Below are positions 25,696-34,890 of a stretch of 64,000 bases of DNA, in pieces; positions within the stretch are counted from its first letter, which is position 1; every line of letters starts with the position of its first letter. Location of the stretch: contig DYKB01000016.1 in assembly GCA_020722815.1 (NCBI GenBank), forward strand, positions 21,511 to 85,510. The letters are read 5' to 3'. The notes below the pieces were generated by a model that saw only the letters and a program-made list of their open reading frames with translations, had not been told where the DNA came from and made no database searches. Position numbers and translations under genes: made by a program. This stretch comes from Caldithrix sp. (GTDB lineage: Bacteria; Zhuqueibacterota; Zhuqueibacteria; Thermofontimicrobiales; Sulfurfontimicrobiaceae).

Positions 25696-26679
25696 ATGAA
25701 AAAATCATGGATAATATTCTTCCTGGTTTTATTGTCCGGGATTGAATTGTTTGCCCGGACAAAATTTTCAGATCAATTGGCGAATACTTATTCTATTGTC
25801 GCCCGCGATCCGGTAACTGGTGAAATGGGAGTGGCGGTTCAGTCGCACTGGTTTTCGGTTGGAACGCTCGTTTCCTGGGCAGCGGCTGGCGTGGGAGCCA
25901 TTGCGACCCAGTCGTTTGTAAATGTCTCCTTTGGTCCGAATGGATTGGCCTTGTTAAAACAGGGTAAAACGGCGCCGGAAGCGCTTGATATTTTGATCAA
26001 TTCGGACGAAGGACGCGATGTTCGCCAACTGGCGATTATTGATGCCCAGGGAAATGTCGCGGCCTATACTGGTAAGAAGTGCATTTCAGCAGCAGGGCAT
26101 ATTGTGGGTGATAATTTTTCGGTTCAGGCCAATATGATGCTTAATGAAAAAGTGTGGCCTGCTATGGCGAAGGCCTACCATGAAAGCAAAGGGGCACTGG
26201 CCGAGCGAATGTTAACCGCGCTGGAGGCCGCGCAGGGAGTTGGTGGGGATATTCGTGGAAAACAATCAGCCGTGATTTTAGTCGTCAACGGGAAAGCAAC
26301 CGGTAAAATCTGGGAGGATAAACGACTCGATCTTCGGGTTGATGATCATCCCGAACCAATAAAGGAGATCAAGCGTTTATACCAGCTTTTTCGAGCGTAC
26401 GAATATATGAATGCCGGTGATCTCGCCGTGGAGAAAAATGATATTCAGGGCGCTTTAAAGGCATACAGCACAGCCGAAGCGATGTTTCCCGATAATCTGG
26501 AGATGAAATATTGGCAGGCGATATCGCTTGCCAATGTGGGAATGCTTGAACAAGCCTTGCCGCTTTTTAGCCTGATTTTTAAGAAAGACGAAAACTGGCG
26601 AATTCTTACCGAACGACTTCCCGGGGTTGGTTTGTTAAATGTAAAAGATGATGACTTGAAAAAAATTTTGGCGAAGTAA
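25696..26679 (+). CDS. Secreted DUF1028 protein with C-terminal TPR-like helices
   Basis: From the ATG at 25696 (GAAGGG at 25681-25686) the 327-residue protein has a signal peptide (KKSWIIFFLVLLSGIELFA). A DUF1028 domain follows: N-T-Y-S-I-V-A-R-D-P-V-T-G-E-M-G-V-A-V-Q-S, a G-V-G-A-I-A-T-Q-S block, and G-V-G-G-D-x-R-G-K-Q-S-A. DUF1028 has an Ntn-hydrolase-like fold of unknown activity. The last ~90 residues are helical with TPR-like spacing (AGDLAVEKNDIQGALKAYSTAEAM, then PDNLEMKYWQAISLANVG). The longer frame from a TTG at 25633 lacks a ribosome site. The protein should act in the periplasm or outside; the substrate is unknown. Confidence 0.82.
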   Translation: MKKSWIIFFLVLLSGIELFARTKFSDQLANTYSIVARDPVTGEMGVAVQSHWFSVGTLVSWAAAGVGAIATQSFVNVSFGPNGLALLKQGKTAPEALDILINSDEGRDVRQLAIIDAQGNVAAYTGKKCISAAGHIVGDNFSVQANMMLNEKVWPAMAKAYHESKGALAERMLTALEAAQGVGGDIRGKQSAVILVVNGKATGKIWEDKRLDLRVDDHPEPIKEIKRLYQLFRAYEYMNAGDLAVEKNDIQGALKAYSTAEAMFPDNLEMKYWQAISLANVGMLEQALPLFSLIFKKDENWRILTERLPGVGLLNVKDDDLKKILAK

Positions 26680-26742
26680 AAATCATTTAGTTTCGATTAT
26701 TTCCATTTTAATATTTTCTGAAAAATAGTTATTTGAAGGTTC

Positions 26743-26850
26743 CAGGTTCACAGTTCAGGGTTAATTTCATGATGGTGCATTTGGATAGAAATTTCGTCTG
26801 GGGAGAATTTTATTAACCACATAATCTGCTATCCATGGGCTGTGAACCTG
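26743..26850. repeat. Inverted repeat between the DUF1028 gene and sbcD
   Basis: CAGGTTCACAG (26743-26753) is repeated as its exact complement at 26840-26850, with related GGTTCAGGG-type sequence in between. A similar GGTTCAGGGTTCA palindrome lies at 50901-50977, so this looks like a dispersed repeat family. The remainder of the 212-bp gap shows nothing else. Confidence 0.6.
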
Positions 26851-26891
26851 AATATTAACCATCATTTTAATTTGAATTAAAACATTAAAGT

Positions 26892-28109
26892 ATGCGAATA
26901 TTACACACATCAGACTGGCACATCGGTCGTAAGCTTTATGATCGGTCCCGCCATCAGGAGCAGGAGCAATTTTTAAACTGGCTGCTGGAGACTATTCAAA
27001 AAAATGAGGTTGAACTGCTGCTGGTTGCGGGCGATATTTTTGATTCTGCTGTACCGGGCGCTCAGGCTGTGGATTTATATTACCAATTTTTGTTTAATTT
27101 TTATCAGAAAACCCGTGCCAGTGCGGTGATTATTGCCGGTAATCATGATTCGGCCACGCGTTTGGCAGCGCCTCGTGAATTTTTAAAGATGGCCAGAATA
27201 CATGTCCTGGGCAGTGTCAATAAAAATCCCGAACAAAATGTTGTTTTAATCTCGACTTCTGATGAAAACGTGGCCATTATCGCGCTACCGTACCTGCCAG
27301 AAGGTGAATTGTCGCATATTTCATTTGAAAGTGAAGTGGATAGTGCCAATCGATATCGGGCGGCTGTTCGGCAGAGCTATGATGAAGCTATCAAGCGTGT
27401 ATCGCCATCCATTCCCAAAATTTTGATGGGACATTTTTTTGTATCTGGTTCTCAGCCGAATGGGAGTAAACCCATCGTTCAGGTGGGTGGCTCATTGCCC
27501 GTTTCGCTGGAGGATTTTCCGACGGATGTGAAATATATTGCGCTGGGTCATATCCATCACGCTCAAAAATTTATGAAAAATGGCTATCCCATCATTTATT
27601 CGGGTTCACCGCTTCCTTATTCATTTGATGATGCAATTGACACGAAAAGCGTATTTCTTGTCGATATTCTGGATAATAAACCTGTTGAAATTATTGAACT
27701 TCAGGTACCGACCTTCCGGGAATTGGTTCGACTTTCTGGCAGTTATGATGAAATTATCACCGCTGCGGAAGAAAAGGATTGGGATGGGAAATTGATTGAA
27801 ATTCAGATTCAATTGGACGTCCCCCGAATCGGTTTAAGCGATGCCATTCGGAAAGCTTTTGCAAATAAAGGCGGGGAAGTCGCTTCAGTGCAGGCACAAT
27901 TACTTTCGCTGGAAACTGAATCGACCCTCTCGGCAGAGGAAGTAACTTCACAATCGCCAAAGGATATCTTCCACCGCTTCTATCTTGAGCAATTTGGTGA
28001 ACCTGAAGATAACTCAGCCCAGGAAAATTTTTCTTCGATGCAAAATTTATTTGATGAACTGATCCAGCTTTGGAAGATTCAAATGGCGGCGAAAGAGGAA
28101 ATGGAATGA
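26892..28109 (+). CDS. sbcD: Exonuclease SbcCD nuclease subunit D
   Basis: SbcD is the Mre11-type nuclease that, with SbcC, cuts hairpins and blocked DNA ends. The 405-residue protein has the metallophosphoesterase motifs in order: D8-x-H10, G47-D-I-F-D51, G-N-H-D, a histidine in M-G-H-F-F, and G-H-I-H-H. The C-terminal half forms the SbcC-binding cap. It overlaps sbcC by the four bases ATGA. No ribosome site is obvious before its ATG. Confidence 0.96.
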   Translation: MRILHTSDWHIGRKLYDRSRHQEQEQFLNWLLETIQKNEVELLLVAGDIFDSAVPGAQAVDLYYQFLFNFYQKTRASAVIIAGNHDSATRLAAPREFLKMARIHVLGSVNKNPEQNVVLISTSDENVAIIALPYLPEGELSHISFESEVDSANRYRAAVRQSYDEAIKRVSPSIPKILMGHFFVSGSQPNGSKPIVQVGGSLPVSLEDFPTDVKYIALGHIHHAQKFMKNGYPIIYSGSPLPYSFDDAIDTKSVFLVDILDNKPVEIIELQVPTFRELVRLSGSYDEIITAAEEKDWDGKLIEIQIQLDVPRIGLSDAIRKAFANKGGEVASVQAQLLSLETESTLSAEEVTSQSPKDIFHRFYLEQFGEPEDNSAQENFSSMQNLFDELIQLWKIQMAAKEEME

Positions 28110-31100
28110 AACTACTTCGCATAAGGTTGAAAAATATCAATAGCTTACAAGATGAAGTCACCCTTGATTTTGAAACCGGTCCCCTTAGCAAAACCTCACT
28201 TTTTGCCATTACCGGGCCGACCGGTTCGGGGAAAACAACAATACTGGATGCTATTGCAGTGGCTTTATATCATAAAACCCCACGGCTTGATGGAAAAGAT
28301 GCGCGAAATCCTGAAAATCTTCTCAGTCAGAATCAGGATGAGGGCTTCTCCGAAGTATTGTTTGAGGTCAATAATCGGCGCTATCTGGCCGAATGGCGTG
28401 CTCGCCGGTCGCGTTCGAATAAAATCAGCACCAGCGTCAAGTTAATTGATGCAGATACGCAAGCACTTTTAAATGATAAAAAGCAGCAAAATCCGGTACC
28501 TGAAATTTTGGGGCTCAATTTTGAAGCCTTTTGTCGTTCGGTTCTGCTGGCACAGGGAGAGTTTGCCGCTTTTCTCAAAGCGCGGGCTGAAGAAAAGCGT
28601 GATTTATTGGAAAATACCACCGGAATTGGTTTTTATGATGATTTATTGCAGGTTTTAAATGATAAATTCAATAATGTTGAAAAAAATTATCAATCACTGG
28701 CGACCACTCTCCAGAATATAGAAAAAAGTAGTGAAGCCGAAATAACGCAATCAGAAATCGATTTGAAACAAGCCCGGTTTGAATTGACAGAAAAGCAGCA
28801 AAAACGTGATGAAATTAAAAAATCCCGTGCAAATGAAGCGCAACGTGTCGAAAATTGGAAGCTATTGGAAATTGCACAACAACGAAAGATACAATTAGAA
28901 CTTCAGAAATCGAAAATTGAAGCTGTTGAGCAGACAATCCAACTGGCCAATCGGGCAGCGGCGCTTCTCCCCATTCAAAATACTTATAACCTGGAGCAAG
29001 AAAATTATCAGCGATTACAGGAGAATGTGAAACACGCTGAAATGCAATTCAATCGAACAAGCGAACTGGTCGCGAAGGAGGAATCTGTCTTTCGATTAAA
29101 AGAGAGCGCCTACCAACAGGAAAAAACTGATAGTGTTGAAAAATTTGCCATATTCCAGATAGCAGCGGAAGAAGAAATTCAGGCCGCAAATTTAATAAAT
29201 GAAGCGAATAAACGAAATCAGGAATTAAATCGGCTGAAAGTACAAATTCAGACCATTGAAAAGGAATTTGAGAATAAAAGTCTTCAGAAAAGAAATTTAG
29301 ATCAGCAAAAAGCGCAAGCCACTCAATTTTTATCTCAACAACCTGCTATTGAGAAGTATAAACCGCTAATTCCAAAATTAAATCAGGAATTCGCCCGGTT
29401 CCGGGTTTGGGAGCAAAAAAGAGACGATTTGAAAAAGGAAGGAATCCAAAAGAACAAAGAGCGTGAACCGATAGAACTGCAATATACCGAAAACAACTCA
29501 ATAATTAATCAACAGTCAGCGAAACGTCAGGAGATTGTCGTTCAAATCGATTCCCTCCAAAAAGAATTGGAGAAAATGAAAACCCAGGGGACAGAAAAAG
29601 CGCTTGAAGATTATCGGCAAAAAATCCTCAATCTTCAGGAAGTGGCTCTCAATTATGAGAATTCTTTTTCCCAAAAAATAGAATTTGTTAATCAGCAAAA
29701 AAAATTACAGGAAGATTTTGTAAAACAGGAAACTGAGATCAAAATCAATTCATCCATGACTGGCAAGGTTCAAGTGGCGCTGGATCGGGCAAAGAATCAG
29801 ATTTCAGCACTGGAATCAAAAATTGAGGCGACGCGGCTCACCCAGGTTGTCCTTAAACTGCGCCAGGATCATTTGCAAACGGATTCCCCTTGTCCGGTTT
29901 GCGGCGCATTGGAGCACCCGTGGGCGGGTCACCTGGAACCGGAGAAGGAGTTGCTGCTCACCAATCTGGAAAATCAGATGGCCGAGACTAAAAAAGAGCT
30001 GGAAGCGCATCAAATAGAATTTAATCTCCTGGAACAGAAAAAATCGGCTTTAGCTGCCATATTGGAGCAGTTTAAAAATCAAATTGCCGAGGTCAGGTCG
30101 AAAATTAAACAATTTGATCAAAAAATCATTGATTACCAGAATAGCTGGATGCCAGTTTTGGCTGATAAAGCCATTTCCACCCAATTTATCAAAGCTGAGT
30201 TGATGAAATGTGAAACGCAGCTGAAATCTTTTCGGCAGCAACATGAAAAAATTCAGCAAATCGAAACAGAATTGTTAAAATTGGATGCCGAAATTGGGAA
30301 AAATCGATCACGGGCAGAACAACTGCAAATCCAGATCGAGAAGCTGGAAGTTGAACAGAAAAATCGCCGGGAGGATTATCGAAAGCTTTCGGAGGAAATT
30401 AAAACATTGGAACAGCAGATATTGAGTAAGCTTCCGCCGGAAAACCAGAAATCAGGAATTGAAAAAGGGCTCAATCTGCTTGAAGAAAGTGTTAAAAAAG
30501 TCGAAGAGATGGAAAAGGAACTCTCGCGACTGAATCAGGACGATGTCCAATTGACCACTTCCATGCTGGAACAAGAAAAGCAACTCACTGAGCTCAAAAA
30601 TCGGGCGACTGAATTACAGAATGAAATAAATAATTATCAAAATGAAGGAAAAGCGCACTTAGATCGCGCCAGGCAAAAAACCGGCGGTCTGTCTGCAAAA
30701 GATGCCCGTGAGAATCTGGAAAAGAAGCTGAAATCGCTTGAAGAACAGAAGGAAAATACTAAAAACGCCTTTGAGATAGCCAACGAGCAGTTGACCAGTG
30801 CGAAAAGTCGTTTGCAGGAGCTCACCCAGCAGCTTCAAACCAGCAAAACACGTTTCGAAAAAGCACAACTCAACTATGAACAGGCGGTTCAATCGGCCGG
30901 TTTTGAAAATATTGAAATGTATGAGCAGGCACTGAAATCGCCGACCTGGATCACAGAGCAACAACAAAAAGTTCAGGGTTATTATCAAAACCTGTTTTCT
31001 GTGAATGAAGAAATTAAACGATTAACACCTGAATTTGAAAAAGTACCATTTGATGCAGCCTTATTATCGTCCCTGCTGCTGCAGGAATCCGAAATCGAAC

Positions 31101-31711
31101 AAAAAATTGAATTTTTCAACAATGAAATTGGTAAAATTACCGAGAAATTGGCGCGTCAACAAAATGATCTTGAAAAGTTTAAAAAATTGGAAGCAGAACT
31201 TGAAGGGGCAAAAATTGAATATGAACGCTGGCATAAACTTCATGAGATGATTGGTAAAAATAAACTGCGCGATTATGCCCTGCGCAGCATGTTTAACCTG
31301 CTCATTCAGTATGCGAATCACCAAATGCGACAATTAACCAACCGTTACCAATTGAAAGTAAAAGACATGCGCGATCTGGTGATTCTGGATACCTGGAATG
31401 CCGGCGAAGAACGTCCGGTGGCGACATTATCCGGCGGCGAAACTTTTCTGACCAGCCTTTCGCTGGCGCTGGCACTTTCAGAACTTAGTAAAGGCCGTGC
31501 CCGGCTTGACGCATTGTTTCTGGATGAAGGTTTTGGTACGCTTGATACGGATACATTGGAAATTGCTCTGGATGCGCTCGAAGGTCTGCGACTGAGTGGG
31601 CGAACAGTGGGAATTATCAGCCATGTGGAGGAGTTGACACGGCGGGTTCCTGTCCGGATAGCCCTCACCAAAAGAGGCGATGGGAGTTCGACGGTGGAGA
31701 TTATAGGGTGA
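28106..31711 (+). CDS. sbcC: Exonuclease SbcCD ATPase subunit C
   Basis: SbcC is the Rad50-type ATPase partner of SbcD. The 1201-residue protein has Walker A (GPTGSGKTT, 37-45), a very long antiparallel coiled coil, the zinc-hook C-P-V-C (C596, C599) at the coil apex, the ABC signature L-S-G-G-E near 1108 and Walker B L-F-L-D-E-G-F-G-T-L-D near 1138. The frame opens at 28070, but the ATG at 28106 overlaps the sbcD stop and starts with the normal MKLLRIRLKN..., so it is chosen. Translation is coupled to sbcD. Confidence 0.97.
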   Translation: MKLLRIRLKNINSLQDEVTLDFETGPLSKTSLFAITGPTGSGKTTILDAIAVALYHKTPRLDGKDARNPENLLSQNQDEGFSEVLFEVNNRRYLAEWRARRSRSNKISTSVKLIDADTQALLNDKKQQNPVPEILGLNFEAFCRSVLLAQGEFAAFLKARAEEKRDLLENTTGIGFYDDLLQVLNDKFNNVEKNYQSLATTLQNIEKSSEAEITQSEIDLKQARFELTEKQQKRDEIKKSRANEAQRVENWKLLEIAQQRKIQLELQKSKIEAVEQTIQLANRAAALLPIQNTYNLEQENYQRLQENVKHAEMQFNRTSELVAKEESVFRLKESAYQQEKTDSVEKFAIFQIAAEEEIQAANLINEANKRNQELNRLKVQIQTIEKEFENKSLQKRNLDQQKAQATQFLSQQPAIEKYKPLIPKLNQEFARFRVWEQKRDDLKKEGIQKNKEREPIELQYTENNSIINQQSAKRQEIVVQIDSLQKELEKMKTQGTEKALEDYRQKILNLQEVALNYENSFSQKIEFVNQQKKLQEDFVKQETEIKINSSMTGKVQVALDRAKNQISALESKIEATRLTQVVLKLRQDHLQTDSPCPVCGALEHPWAGHLEPEKELLLTNLENQMAETKKELEAHQIEFNLLEQKKSALAAILEQFKNQIAEVRSKIKQFDQKIIDYQNSWMPVLADKAISTQFIKAELMKCETQLKSFRQQHEKIQQIETELLKLDAEIGKNRSRAEQLQIQIEKLEVEQKNRREDYRKLSEEIKTLEQQILSKLPPENQKSGIEKGLNLLEESVKKVEEMEKELSRLNQDDVQLTTSMLEQEKQLTELKNRATELQNEINNYQNEGKAHLDRARQKTGGLSAKDARENLEKKLKSLEEQKENTKNAFEIANEQLTSAKSRLQELTQQLQTSKTRFEKAQLNYEQAVQSAGFENIEMYEQALKSPTWITEQQQKVQGYYQNLFSVNEEIKRLTPEFEKVPFDAALLSSLLLQESEIEQKIEFFNNEIGKITEKLARQQNDLEKFKKLEAELEGAKIEYERWHKLHEMIGKNKLRDYALRSMFNLLIQYANHQMRQLTNRYQLKVKDMRDLVILDTWNAGEERPVATLSGGETFLTSLSLALALSELSKGRARLDALFLDEGFGTLDTDTLEIALDALEGLRLSGRTVGIISHVEELTRRVPVRIALTKRGDGSSTVEIIG

Positions 31712-31781
31712 ATTGAAGGGCCGGGATTGTCTACGATGATGTTTAAATTGAAGTTGAGGATGGTCGGAGTAAGGCGTGAAG

Positions 31782-31943
31782 CGTAATGCGTAAGACGTGA
31801 TACGTAATGCGTAAGACGTGATACGTAATGCGTGAAACGTGATGTGTAATAGCGAAAACGTGATATATGGAGAAAGACTTGTGACCGGTACAAATTTTAC
31901 TAAATACTATAACGTATCCCTCACGCATTACGTATTACGCATC
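31782..31943. repeat. 21-bp tandem repeat with inverted copy
   Basis: Four tandem copies of a 21-bp unit (CGTAATGCGTAAGACGTGAT plus A) lie at 31782-31865; the first two are identical and the others drift. The reverse complement of the unit core (TCACGCATTACGTATTACGC) lies at 31921-31940, so the region can form a large hairpin between the convergent sbcC and dut genes. Degenerate relatives lie at 10817, 17920 and 24453. Confidence 0.85.
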
Positions 31944-32385
31944 AATCCCCTTGTTTTAAATCCGTACTGCCAAACCCACCCCGGGTTTTATTTCCCATAT
32001 CATCCACTTCCTGCCATTGGAATTTATCAATCCTTACGAAAATGCCCTGACCAATTTTTTCACCACGGGCAACTTCAACCGGTGCATTGGTGAAATTATA
32101 AACCTGAATTTTAATTTCATCGTCATTCCCGCAATAATCCTGATCAATAATGCCAACGCCATGCGGTTTCAGCAAACCTTTTTTTCGGGGGGTACTGCTT
32201 CGTAATGTCACCAGCAACATATAATCAGGTGGTGTTTCAACGATAACATTGGCGGGTACCCATGCGATTTGATGGGGGGGAATAAGGGTCTTTTCACGAG
32301 CCAACAGGTCAAATCCAACTGATCCGCCTGTTTCATATTTGGGGAGTGGTAAATTTTTGTCAATTCGTTTAATTTTAATAAACAA
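31942..32385 (-). CDS. dut: Deoxyuridine 5'-triphosphate nucleotidohydrolase (dUTPase)
   Basis: dUTPase hydrolyses dUTP to dUMP, keeping uracil out of DNA. The 147-residue protein has the five trimer-type motifs: G-S-V-G-F-D-L (1), L-R-S-S-T-P-R-K-K-G-L (2), G-I-I-D-Q-D-Y-C-G-N (3), R-G-E-K-I-G-Q (4) and R-G-G-F-G-S-T-D (5, the P-loop-like tail). Motif 3 has C in place of the usual R after DY. The start is TTG at 32385, with AAAGG eight bases upstream. It converges on sbcC across the 21-bp repeat hairpin. Confidence 0.93.
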   Translation of the reverse strand: MFIKIKRIDKNLPLPKYETGGSVGFDLLAREKTLIPPHQIAWVPANVIVETPPDYMLLVTLRSSTPRKKGLLKPHGVGIIDQDYCGNDDEIKIQVYNFTNAPVEVARGEKIGQGIFVRIDKFQWQEVDDMGNKTRGGFGSTDLKQGD

Positions 32386-32622
32386 AATAAGCCTTTCTGG
32401 ATTAATTGATGAGCTGAGTGATAAAATCCATCCTGGCCTTGTTTTCTGTTTAAGGCTAAATTTATTGCCGATAAGCAGCGGGCGAATCCATTCAAAAAAG
32501 CGATATATTCAATTTACTGGTCAAAATTCATTTGAATTTTATGACGCGAGAAACGGGATTTCAGCGATTGAAATAATTTAATCCGTGAAATTTGTATAAT
32601 TTGGAACCAATTCAGGTCGTTT

Positions 32623-34890
32623 TTATCGAATGAGTTCAGCCCGGCGAATGCGATCAATGCGAAAATTTCGATCCATTTCCACATTATGACAATATCCCTT
32701 CAGGATATTTTCACTCATCTCATTCGGTTTTACCTGCCGGATCGAATTGGAAAATGTCTCATTATCATATTCAAGCCTGACTTTCAATTGATGTTCAATC
32801 GCGAAGAAAAGAAGCTTTTGAATTTCATCTTTCGTCGCCGCAGGATTCGAAAAGTTGAGCTCGTGTTGATTAAACGCCGGCGGTTCCAGCATTTCCAAAA
32901 GCGTTTGAAGCCGATTATCCGCTTTTATGGATTGAACTTCATTTTCGAGGAGTGATTTTAAGAAAAATCCTTTTCGTTGCAACTGCTGTTCAATGGAATG
33001 GAGATCGACATCGGCCTTTATTAACAGTTTATTTCCGACGGGTATATCATAAATATAGTCTTTTAATAAGATTTTTGCCTGCGCCAGAATTTCGGTGTCT
33101 TTAAACTGCAAGTACCCACTTAATGGGACAAGGGAAATCTCATTTTCTTTATCTTCCAATTCTTTGAATAAATAAACCACCGTTTGAGGTAATGGTGTTT
33201 TACTGTGCTGTTCCAAAAATTGTTGCAGAGCGGGTAAGGATATTGTATTTTGAACGGCATTCACCAGTTGGGATTTATTCAACTGAAATTGGATGGTGAG
33301 ATCAATATTGACGATAATGGCAATACGTGCTAAGTTTAAAAGAATATCAAAGGGCATATTAAAAAAAGCGATAATTTCAAGGTTAGGCTGAACCAGAAAT
33401 TTTTCTTCCAGTAGTTCCGGCTGGGAAGGTGGTAATAAGGCACCGCACAAAGCATACTGGCCCGCGGGAGAAAGTCGAATCTGCGAGAGTTCAGCATTTG
33501 CTTCAATTAATCCAAGCCAGTAGTAACGCTGGAGAATATAAGTTACTTTTTTGATAAAGGCATGTTCATAATGTTCATATTCGTCATAAAGATGCCGAAA
33601 TTCCGGGTCGATGCTACAACAATTTAATATCCTGGCAACATTGATAATTTGATTTTTATGGTTTTTCAGAATTTTCAATAAAAAATGATGAATCACCTTC
33701 AGATTCAGTTCCGGCGCTTCCTGATCAAAAGCGGCCGTCCGTAAAAAATTTCGGGCTAATAAATAGCGTTCGGAATACGCCAGGTTCATATATTCAAGGC
33801 TGGAAGGGCTCGTTTCAAATCGCCCATCCCGGCTTTGTAACAGTCCGGACCAGAGGGCAAATTTAAACAAGAAAATGAATTTTTCATATTCTTGATTGAT
33901 GATTGCGAGCATTTTTTTATAATCGCTCTTAAAGGGCAACCAATCCTGGGTTGCCCGTGGCTGAAGGTTTTCAACCAGTAGCAAAATTTTTTTAATATTT
34001 TCTAATGGGAAATCAATCGAAAGTGATGGCGTTTCATTGACCGTAGAAAAAATCATCTGTTCTTCAATTTCCGCTTTGCGATGTTCTTTCTGGCTGATAA
34101 ATTCCGAAGCAATGATGTTGAAAATTTCTTCGGGAATTGCCAGGCTTTCAAAAATATCCTCATTTGAATCAAAAATTGGAATGAAGAAACATTTTACGAA
34201 AAGTTTTTGCAACGGATTTAATTCATCCAATTGATGCACCCCTAGCAACTCATTCACTGTAAATTGCTGGGTGGGATGAAATAAACGAACCTGCTGGTCA
34301 TATTTTTTCCTGAAGCGTTGAACCTGTATCTGTCCACCATAGAGGAGAGTCGAATGCAAAAGCTCGTTTTCTTCCGCTGAAAGTTTTTGTTTTTCCTGAT
34401 ACGTGTTCTCAATAATGCGTTGATACACTTCTGCTGCATAGAGGGTGAAGGGTTTACGTGGTTCGACTTTATAATATCGCGCGACCCGATGCATTCGTAC
34501 GTCACGATAGTTACGAAGTGCCAGGATTAAACTTTGGGGTTTGTGATAACTGACTTCTTTTAGAAATGAATATTCCAAGGGGACGACAATTTTTTCGGGT
34601 GCGGTTGAAGAGGGCAGAATAAATAAAAGCATCCTTTCCTGAAGCATTTTGAGGTCGTTTAATAAAATACTGCGTTTTTCCCGAACTTCAGCGATATTAA
34701 TTTCGAGTGAATCATGGAATAAATTGTCATAAAGCTGCCGCATGCGACGAGAAATTGCCCGATAATTATTGGCAAATGTCGTTTCTTCAGCCAGATAATT
34801 CCCGAGCTGGGAAGCTGGTCGATCAAATCGAAACATCATGTTCTGTATTTCAGAGGCGGGAAGTTGATTTAAAATCTCTTGAATTCTCAT
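32623..34890 (-). CDS. XPB-associated protein with Helicase_C_3-like and WYL-like regions
   Basis: The 755-residue protein overlaps the upstream XPB helicase gene by ATGA and so is made with it. The central part (about 300-600) resembles the helicase-associated Helicase_C_3/XPB-Ssl2 N-terminal type region, with winged-helix-like segments and L-L-E-E-K-F-L-V-Q-P-N-L-E-I-I-A near 500. The last ~70 residues (LLFFAIEHQLKVRLEYDNE...VKPNE, then FRIDRIRRAELI) look like a WYL domain, which binds nucleic acid or nucleotides in regulators and DNA-repair proteins. No helicase or nuclease motif is complete here. It probably works as the helicase partner, in the way Bax1 works with archaeal XPB, though it shows no similarity to Bax1 that I can recognise. 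Confidence 0.7.
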   Translation of the reverse strand: MRIQEILNQLPASEIQNMMFRFDRPASQLGNYLAEETTFANNYRAISRRMRQLYDNLFHDSLEINIAEVREKRSILLNDLKMLQERMLLFILPSSTAPEKIVVPLEYSFLKEVSYHKPQSLILALRNYRDVRMHRVARYYKVEPRKPFTLYAAEVYQRIIENTYQEKQKLSAEENELLHSTLLYGGQIQVQRFRKKYDQQVRLFHPTQQFTVNELLGVHQLDELNPLQKLFVKCFFIPIFDSNEDIFESLAIPEEIFNIIASEFISQKEHRKAEIEEQMIFSTVNETPSLSIDFPLENIKKILLLVENLQPRATQDWLPFKSDYKKMLAIINQEYEKFIFLFKFALWSGLLQSRDGRFETSPSSLEYMNLAYSERYLLARNFLRTAAFDQEAPELNLKVIHHFLLKILKNHKNQIINVARILNCCSIDPEFRHLYDEYEHYEHAFIKKVTYILQRYYWLGLIEANAELSQIRLSPAGQYALCGALLPPSQPELLEEKFLVQPNLEIIAFFNMPFDILLNLARIAIIVNIDLTIQFQLNKSQLVNAVQNTISLPALQQFLEQHSKTPLPQTVVYLFKELEDKENEISLVPLSGYLQFKDTEILAQAKILLKDYIYDIPVGNKLLIKADVDLHSIEQQLQRKGFFLKSLLENEVQSIKADNRLQTLLEMLEPPAFNQHELNFSNPAATKDEIQKLLFFAIEHQLKVRLEYDNETFSNSIRQVKPNEMSENILKGYCHNVEMDRNFRIDRIRRAELIR

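Noticed and set aside
28381..31333. Several frames antisense to sbcC
   Set aside because: They are shadows of the long coiled-coil coding sequence, whose Glu/Gln/Lys codons leave open frames on the other strand.
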